In this document: positions 41,214 through 50,519 of the stretch, piece by piece | Layout of the letters: each line of letters starts with the position of its first letter | How positions within the stretch are numbered: the first letter of the stretch is position 1 | From: Clostridia bacterium | Lineage (GTDB): Bacteria; Bacillota; Clostridia; Oscillospirales; Acutalibacteraceae | DNA length: 54,460 nt | Direction: 5' to 3' | Assembly (NCBI GenBank): GCA_017550625.1 | Contig: JAFZOL010000050.1 | Location: 1 to 54,460 of the forward strand | Position numbers and translations under genes: made by a program | Notes under the pieces: model-generated | Databases searched by the model: none | Told to the model about the DNA's origin: nothing | What the model saw: the letters and a program-made list of their open reading frames with translations, nothing else

Positions 41214-42968
41214 TTATTCTACGTCCTGCAGGGCGTCGTAGCCCTCTTCGCCGGTGCGTACCTTGACCACGTTTTCAACGTCGTAAACAAAGATCTTGCC
41301 GTCGCCGATGTGGCCGGTGTAAAGTACCTTTTTCGCTGTTTCGATCACGCTGCGCACCGGCACCGCGCTCACGACGATATCCATCTGGATCTTCGGCAGC
41401 AGGCTTGCCTCCACCTGCACGCCTCTGTAGTATTCGGGTTTTCCCTTCTGCGCGCCGCAGCCCAGCACGTGCGATACGGTCATGCCCGTGATGCCGATCT
41501 CCATCATGGCGGTCTTCAGCGCTTCCAGACGGGATTCTTTGCATACGATCTCTATCTTTGTGAATTTCGGCGTGCCGTCGTCAAAGGACGGCACCTTTTT
41601 TACGGGGATCGCCTCGGCCGCCGGGATCTCGCCCGACACAGCCACGGCCTGCGGATAGCCGTAGGGAAGATGCTCCACCGCGGGCACGAAATCGGCGTAG
41701 GCGCTGGGAAGCCCGTGCTCGGTGCTGTCGAGCCCCCGGATCTCTTCTTCCTCGCTTACGCGGAGCCCTACGGTCTTTTTGATTATGGTAAACGTCAGCG
41801 TCATCGTGAGGGCCGTCCACGCAAGGATCGCTGCAATGCCGAGCGTCTGCACGCCCAGCAGCCGGAAGCTGCCGGTATAAAACAGCCCTTCCAGCCCCGC
41901 GGGGGCTTTGGGGTTCGCCAGCAGCCCCACGGCAAGCGTGCCCCAAACGCCGTTTGCAAAGTGGACGCCAACCGCGCCAACGGGGTCGTCAATGTGCAGC
42001 TTCAGGTCCAGCAGCTCCACGGCCGCTACGACCAGAATACCGGAAACAATGCCGATCACCGCCGCGCCCAGCGCGTCCACGGCGTCGCAGCCCGCAGTCA
42101 CGCCCACGAGGCCTGCCAGCGAACCGTTCAGGCACATCGAAACGTCCGGTTTGCCGTTCTTAACCCAGGTGAATATCATCGTGGTACAGGTGGCAACGGC
42201 GGGGGCGATTGTCGTGGTCACAAAAATGGACGCCAGCGAATTGCCGTCCCACGCCGCGGCGCCGTTAAAGCCGTACCAGCCGAACCACAGTATAAAGCAG
42301 CCCAGCGCTCCGAGCGTTACGGAATGGCCCGGAATGGCGTTCACTTTTTTTACTTTGCCGGCGGCATGTCTCACATATTTGCCCAGACGCGGTCCCACCA
42401 TTATGGCGCCGATCAGCGCCGTGATACCGCCCACGGAGTGGATGGCGGCGGAGCCCGCGAAATCGTGAAAGCCCAGCTGCGCCAGCCACCCCTGCGGGTT
42501 CCATACCCAGCCGGCCTCCACGGGATAAACAAACAGCGAGATCACGCCGGAATAAATGCAGTAGGATAAAAACTTGGTGCGTTCCGCCATGGCGCCGGAA
42601 ACGATGGTGGCGGCCGTTGCGCAGAACACGAGGTTGAATACGAAGGAAGGCGCATTTCCGCTTTGCAGAAAGCTGCCGAAATCCGATAATATCTTAAGGT
42701 TCGGTACGCCGAAGATCCCGAGTACGTAATCCTCGGCCATCATCAGGCTGAAGCCCAACAGCACGAAAACCACGGTGCCGATACAGAAGTCCATCAGGTT
42801 TTTCATGATGATGTTTCCTGCGTTTTTGGCGCGCGTAAAGCCGGTTTCCACCATGGCAAAGCCTGCCTGCATCAAAAACACCAGCGCCGCGCCGATCAGG
42901 AACCATACGCCGAAGACCTCCGCCGTTACGGATTCGGAGATCAGTTTTGTAAATTCATCTATAGCCAT
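41214..42968 (-). CDS. amt: Ammonium transporter fused to a P-II signal protein
   Basis: This 584-residue protein has an Amt channel domain (to about residue 410) with MQAGFAMVETGFTRAKNAGN near the start and FAGSAAIHSVGGITALIGA as the family signature, about eleven helices. A linker leads to a complete P-II domain (about 466-584) with GITGMTVSHVLG, QKGKPEYYRGVQ (T-loop) and TGHIGDGKIFVYDVENVVKV. The Tyr51 of GlnB, target of uridylylation, aligns with Val519. P-II normally caps Amt at high nitrogen; here the cap is covalently attached. It follows glnN by 27 bp. Confidence 0.95.
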   Translation of the reverse strand: MAIDEFTKLISESVTAEVFGVWFLIGAALVFLMQAGFAMVETGFTRAKNAGNIIMKNLMDFCIGTVVFVLLGFSLMMAEDYVLGIFGVPNLKILSDFGSFLQSGNAPSFVFNLVFCATAATIVSGAMAERTKFLSYCIYSGVISLFVYPVEAGWVWNPQGWLAQLGFHDFAGSAAIHSVGGITALIGAIMVGPRLGKYVRHAAGKVKKVNAIPGHSVTLGALGCFILWFGWYGFNGAAAWDGNSLASIFVTTTIAPAVATCTTMIFTWVKNGKPDVSMCLNGSLAGLVGVTAGCDAVDALGAAVIGIVSGILVVAAVELLDLKLHIDDPVGAVGVHFANGVWGTLAVGLLANPKAPAGLEGLFYTGSFRLLGVQTLGIAAILAWTALTMTLTFTIIKKTVGLRVSEEEEIRGLDSTEHGLPSAYADFVPAVEHLPYGYPQAVAVSGEIPAAEAIPVKKVPSFDDGTPKFTKIEIVCKESRLEALKTAMMEIGITGMTVSHVLGCGAQKGKPEYYRGVQVEASLLPKIQMDIVVSAVPVRSVIETAKKVLYTGHIGDGKIFVYDVENVVKVRTGEEGYDALQDVE

Positions 42969-42995
42969 AAGATCGTCTCTTTTCTGAAAAATCGT

Positions 42996-45086
42996 TTACA
43001 CGCCGAACAGCAGCTCCGCGTAGTTCGGGAAGGGCCAGCGTTTCTTTTCGGTCAGCGTTTCTGCTTCGTCGCAGTCCGCGCGCAGATCCTCCATGGCGGG
43101 CAGCACCGTATCGCGGATCCCGGCGGACTGTTCGATCACGTCCGGCACGGCTGCAGCCGCGGATACGGCTTTCTCCAGAGCTTCGGTTTTTTTTGCGATC
43201 TCATCCGTCAGTGCCGAGAGCTTTGAGACCAGCGCCGTTTCGTAACGGCAGGAGATCGCTTCACCGAACGTTTTCTTGCGTGCCGCATTCAGCGCGACGT
43301 CCGCCGTAAAGCCCTCCACGGCGGGGGCGATCTGGGTCTTCGCCATCGTTACCATGGTGCGCGCTTCAATCAGAATCGTTTTGCAGTAGTTCTCCAGCAT
43401 GATCTCGCAGCGGGAGGTGAGCTCCTCCGGCCGGAACACGCCGAGCCCGGTCAGCATATCCGCGTTCTTTTTATCGAGTAAGTGCGGCATGCAGTCCGCC
43501 GTGGTGCGGTAGTTGGTAAGCCCTCTCTTTTCGGCCTCCGCCAGCCACGCGTCGTCGTAGCCGTTGCCGTTAAAGAGGATGCGCTTGTGGTCTTTGATCG
43601 TCTTTTTGATCATCTCGTGCAGCGCGGTCTCAAAGTCTTCCGCGCCCTCCAGACGGTCCGCGTAGATACGCAGGGATTCCGCCACCGCACTGTTCAGCAT
43701 GATGTTGGCGCAGGCGATGGAGTTGGAAGAGCCCAGCATACGGAACTCGAACTTGTTGCCGGTGAACGCAAAGGGAGAGGTACGGTTGCGGTCCGTGGAA
43801 TCGCGGTTGAATTTGGGCAGCACGTCCACGCCCAGCTTCATCTGCGTCTTTTCCGTGCCCTTGTAGGGCGTGTCGGTTTCGATCGCTTCCAGTACAGCGG
43901 TCAGCTCGTCGCCGAGGAAGATCGATACCACGGCGGGCGGCGCTTCGTTGGCGCCTAAGCGGTGGTCGTTGCCCGCGGTGGCTACGGAAATACGTAAGAG
44001 ATCCTGATAATCGTCCACGGCCTTGATCACCGCGCAAAGGAACAATAAGAACTGCGCGTTCTCGTAGGGCGTTTCGCCCGGGGAGAGCAGGTTCTGGCCC
44101 GCGTCCGTGGCCATGCTCCAGTTGTTGTGCTTGCCGCTGCCGTTCACGCCCGCAAAGGGCTTTTCGTGCAGCAGGCATACCAGGCCGTGTTTTGCGGCCA
44201 CCTTCTGCATGATCTCCATCGTCAGCTGGTTGTGGTCGGTGGCCACGTTTACGGTGCTGTAGATGGGTGCCAGCTCGTGCTGCGCGGGAGCCACCTCGTT
44301 GTGCTCGGTTTTGGCCAGCACGCCCAGCTTCCAGAGTTCGTCGTTCAGCTCTTCCATAAAGGCGGCCACGCGGGGCTTGATGACGCCGAAATAGTGGTCG
44401 TCCATCTCCTGCCCCTTGGGGGCGGGCGCGCCGAACAGCGTGCGGCCCGTCAGCCGTAAATCAAGCCTTTGATCGTACAGCTTTTTATCAATAAGGAAGT
44501 ATTCCTGCTCCGGGCCTACGTTCGTGACCACCCGTTTTGCCGAGGTATTGCCGAACAGCTTCAGAATGCGCAGAGCCTGCTTGCTCAGCGCCTCCATGCT
44601 GCGCAAGAGCGGCGTTTTCTTATCCAGCGCCGCGCCGCCGTAGGCGCAGAACGCGGTGGGGATGCACAGCGTTTTGCCCTTGATGAACGCGTAGCTCGTG
44701 GGGTCCCACGCCGTATAGCCGCGGGCCTCAAAGGTTGCCCGAAGCCCGCCGCTGGGGAAGGACGATGCGTCCGGCTCGCCCTTGATGAGCTCCTTGCCGG
44801 AAAACTCCATGATCACGCCGCCGTCCGGGGCAGGGCTGATAAAGCCGTCGTGCTTTTCGGCGGTGATGCCGGTGAGCGGCTGGAACCAGTGAGTATAGTG
44901 CGTGGCGCCCTTGCTCACGGCCCAGTCGCGCATGGCGGCGGCCACGGCGCCCGCAACGCCCGCGTCCAGCGGCTTGCCCTCGTCGATCGTCTCCCTCAGC
45001 GATGCGTATACCTTCGCGGGCAGCATCGCCTTCATCACTCTGTCGTCAAATACCTTGCTCCCGAAATATTCCTTTACCGTTTCCAT
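42996..45086 (-). CDS. glnN: Glutamine synthetase, type III
   Basis: This 696-residue enzyme has the size and plan of GSIII (GlnN): [20 protein letters not shown] start, [20 protein letters not shown] in the N-terminal half, [16 protein letters not shown] (metal site), [19 protein letters not shown], and [17 protein letters not shown]. It makes glutamine from glutamate, ammonium and ATP. The start at 45086 follows AGGAGGG. It is the first gene of the minus-strand operon and is preceded by a leader with two terminators. A second, unrelated-type glutamine synthetase lies at 50520-51728. Confidence 0.96.
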   Translation of the reverse strand: METVKEYFGSKVFDDRVMKAMLPAKVYASLRETIDEGKPLDAGVAGAVAAAMRDWAVSKGATHYTHWFQPLTGITAEKHDGFISPAPDGGVIMEFSGKELIKGEPDASSFPSGGLRATFEARGYTAWDPTSYAFIKGKTLCIPTAFCAYGGAALDKKTPLLRSMEALSKQALRILKLFGNTSAKRVVTNVGPEQEYFLIDKKLYDQRLDLRLTGRTLFGAPAPKGQEMDDHYFGVIKPRVAAFMEELNDELWKLGVLAKTEHNEVAPAQHELAPIYSTVNVATDHNQLTMEIMQKVAAKHGLVCLLHEKPFAGVNGSGKHNNWSMATDAGQNLLSPGETPYENAQFLLFLCAVIKAVDDYQDLLRISVATAGNDHRLGANEAPPAVVSIFLGDELTAVLEAIETDTPYKGTEKTQMKLGVDVLPKFNRDSTDRNRTSPFAFTGNKFEFRMLGSSNSIACANIMLNSAVAESLRIYADRLEGAEDFETALHEMIKKTIKDHKRILFNGNGYDDAWLAEAEKRGLTNYRTTADCMPHLLDKKNADMLTGLGVFRPEELTSRCEIMLENYCKTILIEARTMVTMAKTQIAPAVEGFTADVALNAARKKTFGEAISCRYETALVSKLSALTDEIAKKTEALEKAVSAAAAVPDVIEQSAGIRDTVLPAMEDLRADCDEAETLTEKKRWPFPNYAELLFGV

Positions 45087-45100
45087 TTCGTTCCCTCCTG

Positions 45101-45146
45101 AAAAAACGCCCTCTGCCGGCACTGATACCCTGCCGGAAGAAGACGT
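45101..45146 (-). terminator. glnN leader terminator 2
   Basis: Minus strand: ACGTCTTCTTCCGGCA pairs with TGCCGGCAGAGGGCGT (one mismatch, some G-U) over a 9-base loop, then U6. It ends just before the glnN ribosome-binding site. Confidence 0.7.
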
Positions 45147-45180
45147 CTTTGCCTTAATTGTTATTCGGTTGTGTATACAG

Positions 45181-45220
45181 AAAAAGAAAACGCCTTTGGA
45201 TGCAAAAATCCAAAGACGCC
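45181..45220 (-). terminator. glnN leader terminator 1
   Basis: Minus strand: GGCGTCTTTGGAT, a 6-base loop and ATCCAAAGGCG, then TTTTCTTTTT. It begins about 13 bases after the predicted transcription start. Its 5' arm CGTCTTTG is also complementary to CAAAGACG at 45144-45151, at the base of terminator 2, so an antiterminator fold is possible. Confidence 0.8.
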
Positions 45221-45239
45221 GTTGCCTTTTCTGGGTTTC

Positions 45240-45268
45240 ATTATACGGACACCGCCGAAAAAAGTCAA
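45240..45268 (-). promoter_or_regulatory. glnN operon promoter
   Basis: Minus strand TTGACT (45263-45268), 17 bp, TATAAT (45240-45245). The predicted transcript starts near 45233, giving a ~147-base leader. GCAACGGCGT occurs soon after the start (45216-45225). Confidence 0.9.
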
Positions 45269-45390
45269 TCCCATTTCCGGAAATTGTGAAAAGTTTGACG
45301 ATTATTCACAAAATATCGGTTGTGTTAAGGCGATTTTTGGATAAATTATTTGAATCGTATTCGCATTTTCAATTATATTTACAAATAAGC

Positions 45391-45419
45391 TTGACGGAGC
45401 ACGGCAGCGGGCGTATAAT
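45391..45419 (+). promoter_or_regulatory. Glutamate synthase operon promoter
   Basis: TTGACG (45391-45396), 17 bp, TATAAT (45414-45419). The predicted transcript starts near 45426. Confidence 0.9.
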
Positions 45420-45432
45420 ACGAATCAAATGA

Positions 45433-45477
45433 GCAACGGCGTTCATTCCCATGGGGGGATGAGCACCTTTTTGTTTT
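45433..45477 (+). terminator. Leader terminator of the glutamate synthase operon
   Basis: GCAACGGCGT (45433-45442) repeats the motif of the glnN leader. It overlaps the 5' arm of a hairpin (GGCGTTCATTCCC with GGGGATGAGCACC, some G-U) followed by TTTTTGTTTT. A terminator this close to the start implies controlled readthrough. Confidence 0.65.
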
Positions 45478-45504
45478 ACCGTTTTACTGAAAGAAGGGTT
45501 GGAA

Positions 45505-46605
45505 TTGAAGCCTTTGGAAGGACAAGTCAGGATCCCGTCCGGCTGCGCGATCGCGGCGGTCATCTCGAAAAACGGCGCGCGGATGTCCGGGGAGGGCATG
45601 ATCCGCGCTATGGCGCCGATGCACGACCGCTCCAACGGTCTCGGCGGTGGGTTCGCAGGCTACGGGATATATCCGGAGTATAAGGATTTTTACGCGCTGC
45701 ATCTGTTTTTTGACTGCCGCGACACCAGAAAGGCCTGCGAAGCCATATTAAAAGAAGGTTTTGAGATCTATAAATCCGAGCGTATTCCCACGCGCAAGAT
45801 CCCGTCGATCACCGACGAGCCGATCATCTGGCGGTACTTCGTTGCGCCGCTGAACTCCGTTCTGACCGATCTGCAGCTGGATGAGAAGGAGTTCGTGGTG
45901 CGCACGGTGATGAAGATCAATACGGAACTGAACGGCGCGCACGTATTCTCCAGCGGCAAAAACATGGGCACGTTCAAGGCCGTGGGCTTTCCCGAAGACG
46001 TGGGCCTTTATTATAAATTGGATGAGTACGCAGGGTACTCCTGGACGGCGCACGGCAGATATCCCACCAACACGCCCGGCTGGTGGGGCGGCGCGCATCC
46101 CTTTGCGCTGCTGGACTGGAGCGTGGTGCATAACGGGGAGATCTCCTCTTACGACGCAAACCGTCGGTTTATTGAAATGTTCGGTTACCACTGCACGCTG
46201 CAGACGGATACGGAAGTGATCACATATATCATGGATTATCTGCTCCGCCGGCAGGGCCTGACGCTGGGCGAGGCGGCAAGCGTGGTGGCGGCGCCATTCT
46301 GGGATACCATAGCGCATAAAACGGACCTGACCGATAAGGAAAAGCATATTTACCTGCGCACAATGTTCCCCAGTCTCCTGGTCACCGGGCCGTTTTCCGT
46401 GATCCTCGGATTTAACGGCGGCCTGATGGCACTCAACGACCGGTTGAAGCTGCGTTCCATGGTGGTGGGCGAGAAGGACGACAGGGTATATATCGCCAGC
46501 GAGGAGGCCGCGATCCGCGTCCTCGAACCGGACGCCGAGAATATCTGGGCGCCCGCGGGCGGCGAGCCCGTGATCGTCCGTGTGAAAGAAGGTGTTGAGA
46601 TTTGA
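45505..46605 (+). CDS. Split glutamate synthase, glutamine amidotransferase subunit
   Basis: This 366-residue protein matches the amidotransferase domain of GltB, as encoded alone in archaea and some Clostridia. The nucleophile is the Cys in IPSGCAIAAVIS (Cys14, exposed after cleavage of the short leader), and typical motifs include GRYPTNTPGWWGGAHPFALLDW and HNGEISSY. It frees ammonia from glutamine. The start is a TTG at 45505, spaced 7 bases from AAGAAGG; a TTG at 45499 is too close to it. The stop overlaps the next start. Confidence 0.9.
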   Translation: MKPLEGQVRIPSGCAIAAVISKNGARMSGEGMIRAMAPMHDRSNGLGGGFAGYGIYPEYKDFYALHLFFDCRDTRKACEAILKEGFEIYKSERIPTRKIPSITDEPIIWRYFVAPLNSVLTDLQLDEKEFVVRTVMKINTELNGAHVFSSGKNMGTFKAVGFPEDVGLYYKLDEYAGYSWTAHGRYPTNTPGWWGGAHPFALLDWSVVHNGEISSYDANRRFIEMFGYHCTLQTDTEVITYIMDYLLRRQGLTLGEAASVVAAPFWDTIAHKTDLTDKEKHIYLRTMFPSLLVTGPFSVILGFNGGLMALNDRLKLRSMVVGEKDDRVYIASEEAAIRVLEPDAENIWAPAGGEPVIVRVKEGVEI

Positions 46606-48107
46606 GCGTGGAATACATTCCCCCGGAGTTTGAGGTGGTAAGAAACGAGTATCGCTGCATCGCCTGCCGCGTATGCGAGCGACAGTGTTCCAACGAAGTG
46701 CATTCGTATTCGGAGGAGCTTTCGCGGATGCTCAGCGACGAAACAAAATGCGTCAACTGCCAGCGCTGTGTTTCCCTTTGCCCGACCCACGCCTTAAAGA
46801 TCGTAAAAAGCGACTGCCGTTTGCGTGAAAACGCCAACTGGGACAACGATACGATCCGCGAGATCTATAAACAGGCGAATTCGGGCGGCGTGCTGCTCTC
46901 CTCCATGGGCAATCCCAAACCCTATCCCGTTTACTGGGATAAGATCCTCATCAACGCTTCGCAGGTCACGAACCCGCCCATCGACCCCTTGCGGGAGCCG
47001 ATGGAAACCCGCGTGTTCCTCGGCAAAAAGCCGGAAAAAGCGGTGCGCGGGGCGGACGGCAATCTGGTTTGCTCGCTACCGCCGCAGCTGGAGCTCAGCA
47101 TGCCCGTCATGTTTTCCGCCATGAGCTACGGCTCCATCAGCTACAACGCGCACGCGTCCCTGGCCCGCGCGGCGACCGCGCTCGGCATTCTGTATAACAC
47201 CGGCGAGGGCGGCCTGCACGAAGATTTTTACCGCTACGGCGCGAACACGGTGGTGCAGGTGGCCAGCGGGCGCTTCGGCGTGCACGAAAAATATCTGGAA
47301 ACCGGCGCCGCCATCGAGATCAAGATGGGGCAGGGCGCAAAGCCCGGCATCGGCGGCCATCTGCCGGGGGCAAAGATCGTGGGCGACGTTTCCCGTACCC
47401 GCATGATTCCCGAGGGCTCCGACGCCATCTCGCCCGCGCCGCACCACGATATCTATTCTATCGAGGACCTGCGCCAGCTGGTATTCTCGTTAAAAGAGGC
47501 AACGGAGTATAAAAAACCAATTATCGTGAAGGTGGCGGCCGTTCACAACATCGCCGCCATTGCCAGCGGCATCGCGCGCAGCGGCGCGGATATCATCGCC
47601 ATCGACGGCTTCCGCGGCGGCACCGGCGCGGCGCCCACCCGCATCCGCGATAACGTGGGCATTCCCATTGAGCTCGCGCTGGCCGCGGTGGACCAGCGCC
47701 TGCGGGACGAGGGCATCCGCAATAACGTCTCCCTGATCGCGGGCGGATCCATCCGCAGCGCCTCGGACGTGGTAAAGGCGGTGGCGCTGGGCGCGGACGC
47801 CTGCTATATTGCCACGGCGGCCCTCCTTGCGCTGGGCTGCCACCTGTGCCGCACCTGCCAGAGCGGCAAATGCAACTGGGGCATCGCCACGCAGGAACCG
47901 GAGCTTGTAAAACGCCTGAACCCGGAGATCGGCAGCGAGCGGCTCATCCGTCTGATGACCGCCTGGCAGCACGAGATCAAGGAGCTGATGGGCGGCATGG
48001 GTATCAATTCCGTCGAGGCGCTCCGCGGCAACCGGCTGATGCTGCGCGGCGTGGGCTTAAACGAAAAAGAACTGGAGATCCTCGGGATCTCCCACGCGGG
48101 GGAATAA
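46602..48107 (+). CDS. Split glutamate synthase, FMN/Fe-S catalytic subunit
   Basis: This 501-residue protein starts with two ferredoxin-type clusters (CIACRVCERQC and CVNCQRCVSLCP, about residues 20-60), then the FMN-binding glutamate synthase barrel: FSAMSYGSISYNAHASLARA, NTGEGGLHEDF, IKMGQGAKPGIGGHLPGAKI and IDGFRGGTGAAP. The C-terminal CHLCRTCQSGKCNWGIATQ binds the family's third cluster. It reduces 2-oxoglutarate plus ammonia to glutamate. The start is a TTG overlapping the previous stop (TTGA). Confidence 0.93.
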   Translation: MSVEYIPPEFEVVRNEYRCIACRVCERQCSNEVHSYSEELSRMLSDETKCVNCQRCVSLCPTHALKIVKSDCRLRENANWDNDTIREIYKQANSGGVLLSSMGNPKPYPVYWDKILINASQVTNPPIDPLREPMETRVFLGKKPEKAVRGADGNLVCSLPPQLELSMPVMFSAMSYGSISYNAHASLARAATALGILYNTGEGGLHEDFYRYGANTVVQVASGRFGVHEKYLETGAAIEIKMGQGAKPGIGGHLPGAKIVGDVSRTRMIPEGSDAISPAPHHDIYSIEDLRQLVFSLKEATEYKKPIIVKVAAVHNIAAIASGIARSGADIIAIDGFRGGTGAAPTRIRDNVGIPIELALAAVDQRLRDEGIRNNVSLIAGGSIRSASDVVKAVALGADACYIATAALLALGCHLCRTCQSGKCNWGIATQEPELVKRLNPEIGSERLIRLMTAWQHEIKELMGGMGINSVEALRGNRLMLRGVGLNEKELEILGISHAGE

Positions 48108-48110
48108 CGG

Positions 48111-48551
48111 ATGAAACGGATCTACGTAAAAGAAGAATGGTGCCTCGGCTGCCATCTGTGCGAATATAACTGCGCGTTTGCGAACTCCGGCAAAAAGAAC
48201 ATGGCGGCCGCCTTAAAGGACCGGCCGATCTTTCCGCGCATCCACGTGGAAGGGAAGGACCGTATCACGTTCGCCGTCTCGTGCAGGCACTGCGAGGACC
48301 CCCTGTGCGTCAAAAGCTGCATTGCCGGCGCCCTCTCGAAAAAAGAGGGCGTTGTGGTGATCAATAAACAGAAATGCGTTGGCTGCTTTACCTGCGTGCT
48401 GGTGTGCCCCTACGGGGCGCTGGCGCCCGGGGAAGACGGCGTGATGCAGAAATGCGAGCTCTGCCTGCAGAATGCCTGCGGCGCGCCCGCGTGCGTCGCA
48501 GGCTGCCCCAACAGGGCCATCGTTTATGAAGAAAGGGAGGCGTTGGAATGA
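48111..48551 (+). CDS. Four-cluster ferredoxin-type electron-transfer subunit
   Basis: This 146-residue protein is rich in Cys: CLGCHLCEYNC, CRHCEDPLCVKSC, CVGCFTCVLVCP and CELCLQNACGAPACVAGC, the pattern of HycB/DmsB-like proteins with up to four [4Fe-4S] clusters. It lies between the FMN subunit and the flavin oxidoreductase, and probably passes electrons from one to the other. It overlaps the next gene by 4 bp (ATGA). Confidence 0.9.
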   Translation: MKRIYVKEEWCLGCHLCEYNCAFANSGKKNMAAALKDRPIFPRIHVEGKDRITFAVSCRHCEDPLCVKSCIAGALSKKEGVVVINKQKCVGCFTCVLVCPYGALAPGEDGVMQKCELCLQNACGAPACVAGCPNRAIVYEEREALE

Positions 48552-49780
48552 AGCGTTACGTGATCGTGGGCAACGGCGTGGCTGCCGCCGCCTGCGTGGA
48601 AGGCGTCCGCAGCCGGGACCGGGACGGCAGTATTACCGTGATCTCGGCGGAAACGCGCCCCGTATACTGCCGCCCGCTGATCTCCTATTATCTGGAGGGG
48701 AAAACAGGCCAGGAAAAAATGGATTACCGGCCAGGGGATTTTTACGAAGAGAACGGCTGCCGGGTACTGTACGGAACAAAGGCCGTCTGCCTCGATCCGG
48801 CGGCAAAAACGGTAACAACGGATGACGGAGAAACAGTTTATTACGACGCACTCTGCATCGCGGCCGGATCTGCGCCTTTCGTTCCCCCGTTTGAGGGACT
48901 GGAGACCGTTCAGGATAAATATACGTTTATGACGCTGGACGACGCCCTCGCTTTGGAGAAGGCCACAGAAACACAGAAAGACGTGCTGATCGTAGGCGCA
49001 GGGCTCATCGGTCTGAAATGCGCCGAGGGGCTTTCCGGCAGGGCAAAAAGCATAACGGTATGCGATCTGGCGGGTCGCGTCCTGTCCAGCATCCTGGACG
49101 ACGAAGGCGCAAAAACCGTGCAGGCGCATCTCGAGGGGCACGGACTGCGCTTTCTGCTCGGCAACACCGCCACGCGTTTTGAAGGCAATACGGCGTATAT
49201 GAAAAACGGCGAAACGGTGCCGTTCGACGTGCTCGTGCTGGCGGTGGGCGTAAAACCGAACGTCTTGCTTATCAGGGACGCCGGCGGAGCCGTGGGCAGA
49301 GGGATCACCGTAAACGAACGCATGGAAACTTCGCTGCCGGACGTTTACGCGGCGGGAGACTGCGCCGAGGGGGAGGATATCTCCTGCGGAATGCGCCGTG
49401 TGCTGGCGATCATGCCCAACGCTTATCTGCAGGGCCATGCCGCGGGCGTCAATATGGCGGGCGGAAACGAATCGTTCGGTAACGCCGTTCCCATGAACGC
49501 CATCGGCTTTTTCGGGCTGCACCTGATGACGGCGGGTTTCTATACGGGGGAAGTGTACGAAGAGAAAACGCCGCACGGCAGCAAAAAGTTCTTTACCGAA
49601 AACGGATTGTTAAAAGGGTTTATCCTGATCGGGGAAACGCAGCGCGCGGGGCTTTATACTTCCCTGATCCGCAATCAGACGCCGCTCGCCGACGTTGATT
49701 TCGACCTGCTGCGGCAAACCGCTACCGCTGCGGCGTTCCCGGCGGGGACGCGCGCGGATATGTTCGGAGAGGTGGTGTAA
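48548..49780 (+). CDS. NAD(P)H/FAD-dependent oxidoreductase of the glutamate synthase set
   Basis: This 410-residue flavoprotein has two Rossmann folds: FAD-binding YVIVGNGVAAAACVEGVRS at the N-terminus and an NAD(P) site VLIVGAGLIGLKCAEGL near residue 140, plus the FAD-closing DVYAAGDCAEGED at about 262. It resembles NirB- and rubredoxin-reductase-like enzymes rather than the usual GltD. It probably feeds electrons from NAD(P)H to the ferredoxin-type subunit. Confidence 0.9.
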   Translation: MKRYVIVGNGVAAAACVEGVRSRDRDGSITVISAETRPVYCRPLISYYLEGKTGQEKMDYRPGDFYEENGCRVLYGTKAVCLDPAAKTVTTDDGETVYYDALCIAAGSAPFVPPFEGLETVQDKYTFMTLDDALALEKATETQKDVLIVGAGLIGLKCAEGLSGRAKSITVCDLAGRVLSSILDDEGAKTVQAHLEGHGLRFLLGNTATRFEGNTAYMKNGETVPFDVLVLAVGVKPNVLLIRDAGGAVGRGITVNERMETSLPDVYAAGDCAEGEDISCGMRRVLAIMPNAYLQGHAAGVNMAGGNESFGNAVPMNAIGFFGLHLMTAGFYTGEVYEEKTPHGSKKFFTENGLLKGFILIGETQRAGLYTSLIRNQTPLADVDFDLLRQTATAAAFPAGTRADMFGEVV

Positions 49781-49783
49781 ACG

Positions 49784-50503
49784 ATGCGTATCGATACTGT
49801 AGGTATGGATTACCGCGCGGTCAACGAAGCCGTCCGGAATGCCGACGGCGACTGCGAACTGACCGGCTGCTGCGGCCAGCGCTTTATCGGCGCCGGCATG
49901 GCGGAAAAAAGAATCGTCATCCGTGGCACGCCCGGCAACGCGCTCGGCGCGTATCTGAACGGCGCTGAGATCACCGTATACGGCAACGCGCAGGACGCGG
50001 CCGGCGATACGATGAACGCGGGGCGCATCGTCGTGCACGGAAACATCGGCGACGCCGCCGGTTACGCCATGCGCGGCGGGCAGATCTTTGTAAAAGGGAA
50101 CGCCGGGTACCGCGCCGGGATCCACATGAAGGCCTATCAGGATAAGGTGCCGCAGCTGGTCATCGGCGGCACGGCGGGCAGCTTTCTGGGCGAGTATCAG
50201 GCCGGCGGTATGATCGTGGTGCTGGGGCTCGGCGCGGAAAACCGAAAGATCGTAAGCAATTTCCCGTGTACAGGCATGCACGGCGGAAAGATGTTCCTCC
50301 GTTCTTCCTGCGAAGGCGTCCGTTTCCCGCCGCAGGTCACGGCAAACCCGGCCACCGCCGTCCAGATGCAGGAACTGAAACCGATTCTGGAAGATTACTG
50401 TTCGCTGTTTTCCTACGATATCTCCGCGGTGCTGGACGCGCCCTTTACGGTGATCACGCCGGATACGTCCAACCCCTACCGGCAGATGTACGTGGCGAAC
50501 TGA
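49784..50503 (+). CDS. Split glutamate synthase, GXGXG structural subunit
   Basis: This 239-residue protein is a right-handed beta-helix from the C-terminus of GltB: repeated G-x-x-x-G turns (GNALGAYLNGAEITVYGNAQ, GDTMNAGRIVVHGNIGDAAG, AMRGGQIFVKGNAG and GEYQAGGMIVVLG). In the single-chain enzyme this domain holds the catalytic domains together. It starts 3 bp after the flavoprotein stop and completes the five-gene set. Confidence 0.92.
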   Translation: MRIDTVGMDYRAVNEAVRNADGDCELTGCCGQRFIGAGMAEKRIVIRGTPGNALGAYLNGAEITVYGNAQDAAGDTMNAGRIVVHGNIGDAAGYAMRGGQIFVKGNAGYRAGIHMKAYQDKVPQLVIGGTAGSFLGEYQAGGMIVVLGLGAENRKIVSNFPCTGMHGGKMFLRSSCEGVRFPPQVTANPATAVQMQELKPILEDYCSLFSYDISAVLDAPFTVITPDTSNPYRQMYVAN

Positions 50504-50519
50504 AAAGAGAGGGACCGTT

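Noticed and set aside
40992-42569. 525-codon plus-strand frame opposite amt-PII
   Set aside because: Antisense shadow; the minus strand has a clear Amt and P-II protein.
45181-45220. Classic ANTAR two-hairpin target in the glnN leader
   Set aside because: The hairpin loop does not show the A at position 1 and G at position 4 of known hexaloop targets; I keep ANTAR control only as a hypothesis.
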